A stretch of DNA of 64,000 nt, taken from positions 1 through 64,000 of the forward strand of contig NZ_LSHB01000025.1 of assembly GCF_001643375.1 (NCBI RefSeq), read 5' to 3'. The translations under genes were made by a program, and so were the position numbers. Shown piece by piece: positions 51,157 to 58,988 of this stretch. The notes beneath the pieces were generated by a model. It was not told where the DNA came from. It ran no database searches and saw only the letters and a program-made list of their open reading frames with translations. The DNA is from Chryseobacterium sp. FP211-J200. GTDB taxonomy: Bacteria > Bacteroidota > Bacteroidia > Flavobacteriales > Weeksellaceae. Positions within the stretch are counted from its first letter, which is position 1. Every line of letters begins with the position of its first letter.

Positions 51157-53388
51157 TTAATATTGAATATCTCTACTTTGGTTGGCAAATTCTTCTGAAT
51201 TTTCTCCTTTTTTACGTCCTGTTTTTTCCACTTTGCAGGCACAAACTTTAAACTCAGGAATTTTTGAAACCGGGTCCAAAGCATCGATGGTTAATTGGTT
51301 TGCAGAATTCACTCCGCCCCAATGATAAGGGATGAAAACAGTGTCCTGTCTGATGGTCTCCACCACATTTGCAGGAAATAATGCGCTTCCACGTCTTGTA
51401 GAAACTTTAACCAAATCATTTTCTTCGATGCCATATTTTGCTGCCAATTTTGGATGAATTTCCAGCAAAGGTTCCGGATACAAATCAACCAATTTCCCAA
51501 TTCTACGGGTTTGTGAACCGCTTAAATATTGGCTTACAACTCTACCCGTCGTCAACACAATAGGATAATCTTCATCTGGTTCTTCAGTTGGTTTTTTATA
51601 AGGCGTTGGGTTGAAATGCGCTTTTTTATCGTTTGTATTGAAAACTTTGTCTTCCCAAAGTCTCGGTGTTCCGGGATGGTCTTCGGTTGGACAAGGCCAG
51701 AAAATTCCGAGATTTTTTTCTACTCTTTCGTAGGTAATTCCGTAATAATCTGCGGCGCTTCCTCTGGATGCAACTCTTAATTCATTAAAAGTTTCTTCGC
51801 TGTTTTTATAATTAAATTTATCACCTTGGTCTAATCTTCTGGCGAGCTCCATTAAAATTTCGCTGTCTCGCTTAGCTTTTCCCGGTGGGTCAACCACTGC
51901 ACGGATTCTGATGACGCGACCTTCCGCAGAAGTTGTTGTTCCTTCTTCCTCTTCCTGCAAAGAACCAGCGAGAATAATGTTGGCGTGGCGCAAAGTTTCT
52001 GATAAAAAGAAATCAATTCCGGCATAAAACTCTAATTTTTCTAATGCTGCACGAACGTTACTGTTGTTTGGCAAAGAAACCAAAGGATTAAAACAAATTG
52101 AAAGTAAACCTTTAATCTCGCCTCGGTTAATCGCCTCAATAATTTCGTAGGCACTTAAACCTTTTCCGGGCATATCTTCTTCTTTGATTCCCCAAACATT
52201 GGCAACAAATTTTCGATGTTCGGGATTTTCGATGTCTCTGTTTCCTGGAAGTTGGTCGCATTTGTGACCGTGTTCACGACCGCCTTGTCCGTTCCCTTGC
52301 CCGGTAATGGTTCCGTAACCGCAATAAGGTTTTCCTATTCTTCCGGTTGCCAAAACTAAATTGATACAGCTTGAAACGTTCTGAACACCTTTAGAATGAT
52401 GTTCGATTCCGCGAGCGTGCATCAGGAAACTGGTTTTGGCTTTACCCCACATTTCTGCGGCTTTATAAATTAATTCTTTGGGAATTCCTGTAACTTCTTC
52501 GCCCCATTCTAGCGTACATTCTTGTACTGCTGCAACGGTTTCTTCAAATCCTGAAGTGTAATTATTAATAAAATCGTTATCCAGCCAATTGTTATCAATT
52601 AAAACTTTCAACATTGTATTCGTCAATGCAGAATCGGTTCCGGGTCTCAATGGCAGATGAATATCGGCAGTTCTGGCAATCGGGATTTGGCGTGGGTCGA
52701 TGACAATTAATTTGGCTCCATTATCACGAGCTTCCCAGATTTTATGGGTTAAAACAGGGAAACATTCACTTACATTTGCTCCGGTAATGATGATGACTTC
52801 TGCGTGCGCCAAATCTGCCCAACTGTTGGAAGACCTGTCCATCCCGAAGGCTTTTTTGTTTCCTGCACCTGCACTTACCATACAAAGACGACCGTTATAG
52901 TCGAGGTTTGCAGTTTTCAGGGCAACTCTGGCAAATTTCCCGACCATATAACTTTTCTCGTTCGTAAGAGAAACGCCGGATAACATTGCGAAAGAATTTT
53001 TCCCGTATTTTTCCTGTATTCTTTTGATTTCATTAATGACAACATCGTACGCTTCGTCCCATTCTATCGGCACAAAACCTTTACCTTCTACCCTTTTGTA
53101 CGGTGAAAGCAAACGGTCCGGATGATTGTCCTGCATGTAGCGCTGTACACCTTTTGGGCAAAGTCTGCCTTCATTAAACGGAAACTCATTCCAAGGTTCA
53201 AAACCTACTACTTTTTTGTCTTTTACTTTTAATTGAATGCCACATTGCAAACCACAAAAACAGCAATGCGTTTTTACCAAAGCATCAGGATTTTGAGGAT
53301 TAGACCTCACGGTACCTTTGTTTGGATAATGTTTGTGCGGTCCGAAAACATTGATAATTTCGTCGGCTGTTACGGGTAATTTTGCCAT
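51157..53388 (-). CDS. Molybdopterin nitrate reductase catalytic subunit, Nas/Nap-like
   Basis: 743 aa bis-MGD oxidoreductase. The N-terminal 4Fe-4S site is C42-x2-C45-x3-C49 and C77 (THCCFCGLQCG, RLCPKG). The molybdenum ligand is Cys169 in NGRLCMVSAGAG, as in Nap and Nas; Nar uses Asp. No Tat signal is present, so the enzyme should be cytoplasmic, unlike Nap. The C-terminal MopB domain is in TGRVVSQYLSGSQTRR ... STRRGSALFPANVV. With its 4Fe-4S, cytochrome b and Rieske partners it looks like a respiratory nitrate reductase built on a Nas-type subunit; formate dehydrogenase-like activity cannot be excluded. Confidence 0.88.
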   Translation of the reverse strand: MAKLPVTADEIINVFGPHKHYPNKGTVRSNPQNPDALVKTHCCFCGLQCGIQLKVKDKKVVGFEPWNEFPFNEGRLCPKGVQRYMQDNHPDRLLSPYKRVEGKGFVPIEWDEAYDVVINEIKRIQEKYGKNSFAMLSGVSLTNEKSYMVGKFARVALKTANLDYNGRLCMVSAGAGNKKAFGMDRSSNSWADLAHAEVIIITGANVSECFPVLTHKIWEARDNGAKLIVIDPRQIPIARTADIHLPLRPGTDSALTNTMLKVLIDNNWLDNDFINNYTSGFEETVAAVQECTLEWGEEVTGIPKELIYKAAEMWGKAKTSFLMHARGIEHHSKGVQNVSSCINLVLATGRIGKPYCGYGTITGQGNGQGGREHGHKCDQLPGNRDIENPEHRKFVANVWGIKEEDMPGKGLSAYEIIEAINRGEIKGLLSICFNPLVSLPNNSNVRAALEKLEFYAGIDFFLSETLRHANIILAGSLQEEEEGTTTSAEGRVIRIRAVVDPPGKAKRDSEILMELARRLDQGDKFNYKNSEETFNELRVASRGSAADYYGITYERVEKNLGIFWPCPTEDHPGTPRLWEDKVFNTNDKKAHFNPTPYKKPTEEPDEDYPIVLTTGRVVSQYLSGSQTRRIGKLVDLYPEPLLEIHPKLAAKYGIEENDLVKVSTRRGSALFPANVVETIRQDTVFIPYHWGGVNSANQLTIDALDPVSKIPEFKVCACKVEKTGRKKGENSEEFANQSRDIQY

Positions 53389-53401
53389 TTTATTTTAAAT
53401 T

Positions 53402-54457
53402 TTAACCAAAATAAGTTCCAGATTCTTGTCGTGCTTTCAGATGCGCTTTTGCAAGCATTGCCCGTTTTCCTTCGGGACTAAAATCCAAGTAGCTTTTCCC
53501 TTCTTCATTTTCTAAATCGAATCCCATTTCTTGGGTTATTTCTTTTAAATCTTCGATGTGCATTGAAGTCGTATATTCATCGCCGGTGTGTGGACAAGTT
53601 TGCATTCCACGGCGTTTTCCTTCAATTTTATAGATGTTTGCGCCAACTTGCGCCGGTCTTTGAAAAATGTGAAAAAATTTTCCGAACGGAATCCACATCA
53701 GAAACATTGCAACGGTAATTGCGTGAATAATTGCCATAAACTGGCTCATCTTTCCTTCGAGATAAGAATAATCAAACCAAATTCCCAAACCAGTGACGGA
53801 AACTGCTACAAGTAAAATCAAGGGAAGCCAATCTCTTTCAAACCATTGTGTTGCGATTAATCCTTCATCTACAAACCTTCTGTGCATCATAATTAAACAA
53901 CCTACGATGACCATAATCGCCGTCCAAACCAAAATGTGGAAAAGAATGGTCGCCATTACTGTATTTAAAGGAAAAGTCATCACTGTGAAACCCATCATAT
54001 GGGTTTCGTACATATCGATTGTGCCTTCTTTCAGGGTAAAATGCATCCATCCGAAAGTCAATCCAAATGTTACGGCAAAAGAAATCAAACATCCTGTAGC
54101 CAAGAGAAAATGCCCAAACCATCGCATTCTTCCTCTTGGCATAATAAATTTTTGAAATAAAATATTACGAATAGAAAGACGAACAACCTCTTTCATATAA
54201 ATAGGATAATCTTTGCTGAAAATGAATTCCCAGGTGCGCTTCCAATATTTCTGTGTTGCAGGACGCTGTTTCCAGACTGAGTGATGATATACCACTCCGA
54301 AAGTCATACAAATGGTTCCGAAGAAATAGATACTGAGCGCCGCATCAAAATTCTGCAGATTGACAGAGCCGATAACCGTGGCAGCAATCACAACGAGGGT
54401 TGCAATAATGGCGTTGATGAATGCTTTTTTATTGATATTTGTAAAAATGCTGAACAT
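53402..54457 (-). CDS. NarI-like membrane cytochrome b subunit
   Basis: 351 aa from ATG 54457 (MFSIFTNINKKAF). A GTG frame start at 54517 lies inside the -7 box of the promoter and is rejected. About six or seven helices with histidines suited to haem b (TICMTFGVVYHHSVW, WFGHFLLATGCL, FHILVWTAIMVIVG, IIHAITVAMFLM) and a C-terminal soluble part with CPHTGDEY. Predicted quinol-oxidising membrane anchor of the nitrate reductase; first gene of the operon reaching to 42 kb. Confidence 0.85.
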   Translation of the reverse strand: MFSIFTNINKKAFINAIIATLVVIAATVIGSVNLQNFDAALSIYFFGTICMTFGVVYHHSVWKQRPATQKYWKRTWEFIFSKDYPIYMKEVVRLSIRNILFQKFIMPRGRMRWFGHFLLATGCLISFAVTFGLTFGWMHFTLKEGTIDMYETHMMGFTVMTFPLNTVMATILFHILVWTAIMVIVGCLIMMHRRFVDEGLIATQWFERDWLPLILLVAVSVTGLGIWFDYSYLEGKMSQFMAIIHAITVAMFLMWIPFGKFFHIFQRPAQVGANIYKIEGKRRGMQTCPHTGDEYTTSMHIEDLKEITQEMGFDLENEEGKSYLDFSPEGKRAMLAKAHLKARQESGTYFG

Positions 54458-54516
54458 TTTGAAGAATTTTAATGCTAACTCACTTACGATCAAAGAAGAA
54501 CGTTTATTTTCTTTCA

Positions 54517-54563
54517 CAAATATACAGCAACAGATCCTTAAATAAGACTAATTTATCTTATTT
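54517..54563 (-). promoter_or_regulatory. Nitrate reductase operon promoter and operator
   Basis: AAATAAGA (54540-54547), 8 bp, TCTTATTT (54556-54563) is a perfect palindrome. On the minus strand the -7 box TATATTTG occupies 54524-54517. The dyad centre is 31 bp from the box centre, as at two other promoters. The remainder of the 420 bp gap up to 54877 has only a terminator hairpin. Confidence 0.75.
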
Positions 54564-54712
54564 AAAATGATTCAAAATAAATAGTTTAAATAATACAAAC
54601 TAGTTAACTGAATGACAAACCTTTATCATTAATATGATTTGCATCATACCGATCTTATTTAAGTGATTTCTTCAAATCGCACCTATTCAGATTCAATCCA
54701 TCAATCAAAATC

Positions 54713-54740
54713 AAAAAAAAAACACCTATTAAAAGGTGCT
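54713..54740 (-). terminator. Terminator of the toxin-island genes
   Basis: On the minus strand AGCACCT...AGGTG (stem CACCT/AGGTG at 54723-54738) is followed by a run of ten T. It lies about 140 bp beyond the stop of the lipoprotein gene at 54878. Confidence 0.7.
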
Positions 54741-54877
54741 TAAAAACTTTTTCTATTATTTTATATTATTTCTTGATTGATTTTAATTTATTGAGGTTTA
54801 TTATTTCAATTTTTTTACCTGTAAATGAGATGATATCTTCATGTAATGAAAAGAAAAATACATTTCATGAGTGTAAA

Positions 54878-55852
54878 TTATTTTTTAAGCACATATTGAT
54901 TTTTTTTTCCATCAGTAAAGCTTATATCCAAATAAGGACTGCTCCATATATATTTGTCGTTACTATGTGTAATAACGCCAAAATTTTTAGTTTTTTCCAA
55001 TGCCCAAGATTTAGTGTCATCGATAGATTCCTTATAAGTCAGTTGAATTTCATTATTATTTTCTGTGGCAGAAAGGATAAAATTTTGATATACCTGATAA
55101 CCATCTAATTCAAAAATTACATTATCTTTATTTATATTCAAATTTACATTGTATTGATTTCCTTCTCTACTTCCCTTGCCTTGAATAATTAATTTATAAC
55201 TACCAATCCACTTTTCTGAAATAGCCTCATTTGAGGCTGAAACATCCATAGTACAAATTGGTAATTCTTCACAAGAAGTATATATTTTTTTACCAATTAA
55301 ATTTCCATTTTTATTGTAGTTTAACCATTCACCACATGGACAATCTTCACTACCCTCATAGCTTTCATGAAAATTCTTTATTGTCTTAATAGTTTTTGAA
55401 TTATTATAATATTCTTTCTCTTTTCTAATAATAATTTTTTCACTACAACTAGCATTTGTACTCTCATGTATTATTTCTTTGATTAAAATTCCTTGATTAT
55501 CCCAAAAAAACTCCTTGCCTTTTACACCAATACACCCTCCAATATCTCCCTCTGTCCATTGATGTATTACTTTACCATTGCCATTATATTCTGAATTTAT
55601 TTGTGGATATTCGTTGAAATTTGTCGTTTTAGATGTGAGTACTCCATTTTGTGAGAAAAATAATTTTACATTTTTTTCTCCTTTATATTCAGACAATAAA
55701 ACATCCTTAATTTTTTTATTGGAATAGTAATTTACTTCAAGAGTATCATTTCTTAGTTCTTTTTTGGCGGAAAAATCTTGTGCATTTGTATTTTTTTTAC
55801 ATGAGAGAAAAATAAAAATACAGACTATGATGATTGGAAAATTTTTAAGCAT
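54878..55852 (-). CDS. Lipoprotein, possible immunity protein
   Basis: 324 aa. Lipoprotein signal (IFIFLSCKKNTNAQ), then MORN-like repeats (NGVLTSKTTNFNEYPQINSEY cut to NGVLTSKTTNFNEYPQ; FFWDNQGILIKEI; WLNYNKNGNLIGKKI) and a C-terminal beta domain (SYKLIIQGKGSREGNQY) similar in outline to DUF5991. It follows and overlaps the broken amidase gene, the usual place of an immunity gene. Function inferred from position only. Confidence 0.7.
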   Translation of the reverse strand: MLKNFPIIIVCIFIFLSCKKNTNAQDFSAKKELRNDTLEVNYYSNKKIKDVLLSEYKGEKNVKLFFSQNGVLTSKTTNFNEYPQINSEYNGNGKVIHQWTEGDIGGCIGVKGKEFFWDNQGILIKEIIHESTNASCSEKIIIRKEKEYYNNSKTIKTIKNFHESYEGSEDCPCGEWLNYNKNGNLIGKKIYTSCEELPICTMDVSASNEAISEKWIGSYKLIIQGKGSREGNQYNVNLNINKDNVIFELDGYQVYQNFILSATENNNEIQLTYKESIDDTKSWALEKTKNFGVITHSNDKYIWSSPYLDISFTDGKKNQYVLKK

Positions 55853-56879
55853 TATTAATATTTTTAGTTAAACCATTTACTAAAAGGGTTGCAATTTTAT
55901 TTTTATTTGTAACAATATTTTTTGCATCGATTGGACTTGTCAAGTATCCCAATTCTATTAATACTTTCTTTTTAGATTTATTTGATGAACCTAATACTCC
56001 TAAATCACTTCTTTTATGTGGAGATTTAGGCAAGATGTTTGTAATATCATAATTATCTAATAAATCAATAGCTAATTGCTTTGATGTCTCATCATTGTAT
56101 ATTGTATGCGCTCCTTTTGAAAAGTCAGTCCATCCATCACAGTGTATTTAAATAAAGTAATCAGCTTTTAATGTTGATGCCATTTTTGATCTAAAATTAA
56201 TTGCACCAGCTTTGGTTGCAGTACCTCCTAAGTATTTTTCAAAATTTGATTCTTCTGATAATTTAATTGTTTTCCTTTGACTTCTTGTTATATATACAGT
56301 ATGTCCTTGTTTTTCAATTGCTTCCTTCATTAAAATAGCAATATCATAAACAACATTTGATTCGGTGTTTTCATTATCATATATTTGTGGATATTTTTTT
56401 TCATAATCAATTAACTCTGGTAGATAATAGAAATCGGTAATCATTTTTTGATTTTTAATAATATAAGTTCCGTTATAATCAGTTCCGTTATTAGGATATT
56501 TTATAATAGTTTTACTACACCTATCAAAATAATTTAGATAAATAATATTGTTATTAGAATTCATTTCCAAAATTCGATTGAAAATTTTTTTTATCTTAAA
56601 TTTAAAATCTTCATCAGAAACTTGTTTATATCCATTTTTCATTAAAATATCGCTTGCAACTAATGTTACTTCATTTAATTCATCATTTGAAAATTCAGGT
56701 TTAGGCATTTCTACCCCAGCTTCTTGAAAATATTGTGCAGCTCCATATGCTAATTGTTTTTTTATAATTTCTTCTTCTCTGAAATCTATTTTATTAGAAG
56801 TAGAAATTGATGTCTTCTTACTCTCTTTTTGACAAGAAAATAACTGCATTAACATAAATAAAACAGAAATATATTTCAT
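55845..56879 (-). pseudogene. Amidase_3-like lipoprotein gene with nonsense codon
   Basis: Codons 1-243 start with a lipoprotein signal (LMQLFSCQKES) and lead into an N-acetylmuramoyl-L-alanine amidase domain (NTESNVVYDIAILMKEAIEK, TVYITRSQRKT, GAINFRSKM, KADYFI). A TAA at 56150-56148 interrupts where Ser of the SIH zinc motif is expected; the same frame continues IHCDGWTDFSKGAHTIYND ... ELGYLTSPIDAKNIV to 55845. The usual first zinc-ligand motif (DPGHGG) is not recognisable either. The protein is therefore inactive or cut. Confidence 0.78.
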
Positions 56880-56893
56880 TAGATATAGATAAT

Positions 56894-57760
56894 TTATTGC
56901 GAAAGTATTGCGTCTAAATCTAGGCTTCTCAAAGATGTACTCTTTGTAATTTCTTTGCTAAGCCATTCTTCATTTCCTGTTTTTGCATTTGTTCCGAAAG
57001 TTGAAATAAATATTTTATCAATGAATAAGTCATTTTTTTTATAAAAAACAGGGATCACTACTTTTCTAAATGTTTTTTTATATTGATCAGAGTATCCTAT
57101 TATTAGATTGAACGTTTGATTATTTTTGGGTTTAGTATTTACATCTAAAAAATCACAACTATATTTTATTTTTAGAAATGTTCTTTTATCTGTTTGTGCT
57201 TCTAAGTTTATTCCAGAGTCATCATTTTTTATAAGTAATAAATCTTCTAAGTTGTTTCCATTAAAATCAATTTTATATTTCTTAACTTCTTCTGAATTGC
57301 TAGTAATTTCACTGTCAGATTCTACATCCGACATATCTTCTTTTGCTTTGAGAAAGTATTTAGAACATTCAGGTAAAGCACAACCAAGAATAATATTTTT
57401 ATTATTTTCAACAAAAGAGATAAATGATCCTCCGTTAATTAGTAAATCAATTTTTTTTCCATTATAAATATAATCTTTGACCTCAATGTTGCATGGAGTA
57501 ATTGGATAGGAAAAATGCCATTCATTTTCAGTAATTTCATTAGATAATTTCATTATTGCATCGATGTCTTTCGATGTCAAACTCCATTTCTTATCTTTAT
57601 CTGTGAGTTTTTCTCCTGTAGAATAGTTACCGTTACAATTTGCAATATGCTTAGCACTCTTTTGGGTTTTGGCAGTTTCATTTTTTGATTCTTTATCTTG
57701 ACCTTTGCATGAATAAAAAAAAACGAGTAAGAATGACAACCCTAATATTATATTTTTCAT
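56894..57760 (-). CDS. Lipoprotein, possible immunity protein
   Basis: 288 aa secreted lipoprotein (LLVFFYSCKGQDKES). No recognised domain; the body is beta-rich with a few cysteines (NCNGNYSTGEK, TPCNIEVKD, CALPECSKYF). It stands between two amidase-type effector fragments, each preceding a lipoprotein, so it may be the immunity partner of the amidase tail at 57770-58212. Confidence 0.65.
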   Translation of the reverse strand: MKNIILGLSFLLVFFYSCKGQDKESKNETAKTQKSAKHIANCNGNYSTGEKLTDKDKKWSLTSKDIDAIMKLSNEITENEWHFSYPITPCNIEVKDYIYNGKKIDLLINGGSFISFVENNKNIILGCALPECSKYFLKAKEDMSDVESDSEITSNSEEVKKYKIDFNGNNLEDLLLIKNDDSGINLEAQTDKRTFLKIKYSCDFLDVNTKPKNNQTFNLIIGYSDQYKKTFRKVVIPVFYKKNDLFIDKIFISTFGTNAKTGNEEWLSKEITKSTSLRSLDLDAILSQ

Positions 57761-57769
57761 AATGTTTAT

Positions 57770-58212
57770 TTATAGATAATCTTTAATTGCATTAAACACT
57801 ACTTGCCCTTCACCAGCCTCTTTAGCTGCTAAATGCTCGTGGCAATCTATTTTACTTTTGTCCAAACTATAATAATTTAATAATCCTTTCACAAGACAAG
57901 CAACAGATTTTGCTTGAACATCTGTTAAGTTTTCCCATCCAGTCACTGGATTTTGCCCATTTTTTTAGCTTCCCACTCATCTGAAAGTAGTTTTTTCTTA
58001 GCTTTATAAACTTCTAATCTAAATTCCTCACCAATTGCTCCTTGCCCAAAATTAAAAGAAACTGACTTGCCAGGTTTTGGAGGTCTTTCTGTGATATTAA
58101 CCCACTTTCCTGTTTTTTTCTTCCAAATAGCCCAATTGTATTGAATGTCAGGTGTTTCAAACATTTGAGTATAATCAGTGAACGTATAAAACTTGTCCTT
58201 ATCAAATTTAGT
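57770..58212 (-). pseudogene. Orphan effector tail, amidase-like, frameshifted
   Basis: The frame beginning YTFTDYTQMFETPDIQYNW carries WAIWKKKTGKWVNITERPP and FNFGQGAIGEEFRLEVYK, the same module as in the N-terminus of the 764 aa effector (WELFKKRRNGKF; FTFGEMAIGETYRLEGY). In an A run near 57960 one base is lost; the other frame continues NPVTGWENLTDVQAKSVACL, LDKSKIDCHEHLAAKEAGEG to a TAA at 57772-57770, an amidase-like end. No start codon before Met at 58164. Looks like a displaced toxin cassette. Confidence 0.6.
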
Positions 58213-58221
58213 TGTTATTTA

Positions 58222-58986
58222 TTATTTTATGATATCAATGATTTTATTATTAATCATTTTGTTATAATCACCTTCATATAGACCGTTTGTATAATTTTTG
58301 TAATATTCAATTTTGTTTATTGAAAATTCATAAACTAATTTATCTCCCTTTTCATAAAATTTTCCATCTGAATAATTTGGATAATTTTTATAATCATCAT
58401 CATTTTTAATAACATATTTATTAGGGATTTCTATAATAATATTATCTTTTAATTCATATATAGTTAATATATCAGCATAATTCACAGAGGATTCTTCATA
58501 TTCGGGCTTCCAATATAAGACCCTTTGTCCGACGGGATATAATATTTTGTCTTTATACAAGTAAATTTTCCAACCAAAATGATTCTCACTATTTAAAGGA
58601 AAAAATATTAAATGAATTTTAGACGAATTTGAGAAGTAAAGTAAAGGCGGTGATGTTTCTATGTCCTCATTATTTATTTTTCTAATTATAGCTTTGTCAA
58701 TATCTTTAAAATCAAAAGTAATTAGTTCATATCTATTTTTATCACTTCCTTCGATAATTGTATTCGAAATACTAAAACTTTCACATTTTATATTGTAATT
58801 AGGTGAGTCATAGCTTTCGGTTTTGCAACTAAGTTTTGATAATGGAATTAAAGTTTTATTTTTTTTATCTCGAACATTGATATTTGAAGTCTTATTTTCT
58901 ACCTCTATTTTTTTTTCTTTTTCTTTATTTTGCCCTTGGCAAGATAAAAGGAACAGAATAATAAAAATTGTTAATGTTTTTTTCAT
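58222..58986 (-). CDS. Lipoprotein, possible immunity protein
   Basis: 254 aa from ATG 58986 (MKKTLTIFIILFLLSCQGQ), a clear lipoprotein signal; start overlaps the effector stop region by 3 bp on the same strand (58989). Body rich in Lys, Asn, Tyr, Ile; no recognised domain. Position directly after the large peptidoglycan-hydrolase effector strongly suggests a periplasmic immunity protein. Confidence 0.72.
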   Translation of the reverse strand: MKKTLTIFIILFLLSCQGQNKEKEKKIEVENKTSNINVRDKKNKTLIPLSKLSCKTESYDSPNYNIKCESFSISNTIIEGSDKNRYELITFDFKDIDKAIIRKINNEDIETSPPLLYFSNSSKIHLIFFPLNSENHFGWKIYLYKDKILYPVGQRVLYWKPEYEESSVNYADILTIYELKDNIIIEIPNKYVIKNDDDYKNYPNYSDGKFYEKGDKLVYEFSINKIEYYKNYTNGLYEGDYNKMINNKIIDIIK

Positions 58987-58988
58987 AA

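Noticed and set aside
51157-54457. Periplasmic nitrate reductase Nap
   Set aside because: No Tat signal on the catalytic subunit and no NapB/NapC; the partners do not match.
20080-54563. Complete denitrification to N2
   Set aside because: No nosZ or nos accessory genes are found; the visible end product is N2O.
42000-54600. Moco riboswitch
   Set aside because: No conserved Moco-element structure precedes the Moco operon; the upstream region is explained by the operator and promoter.
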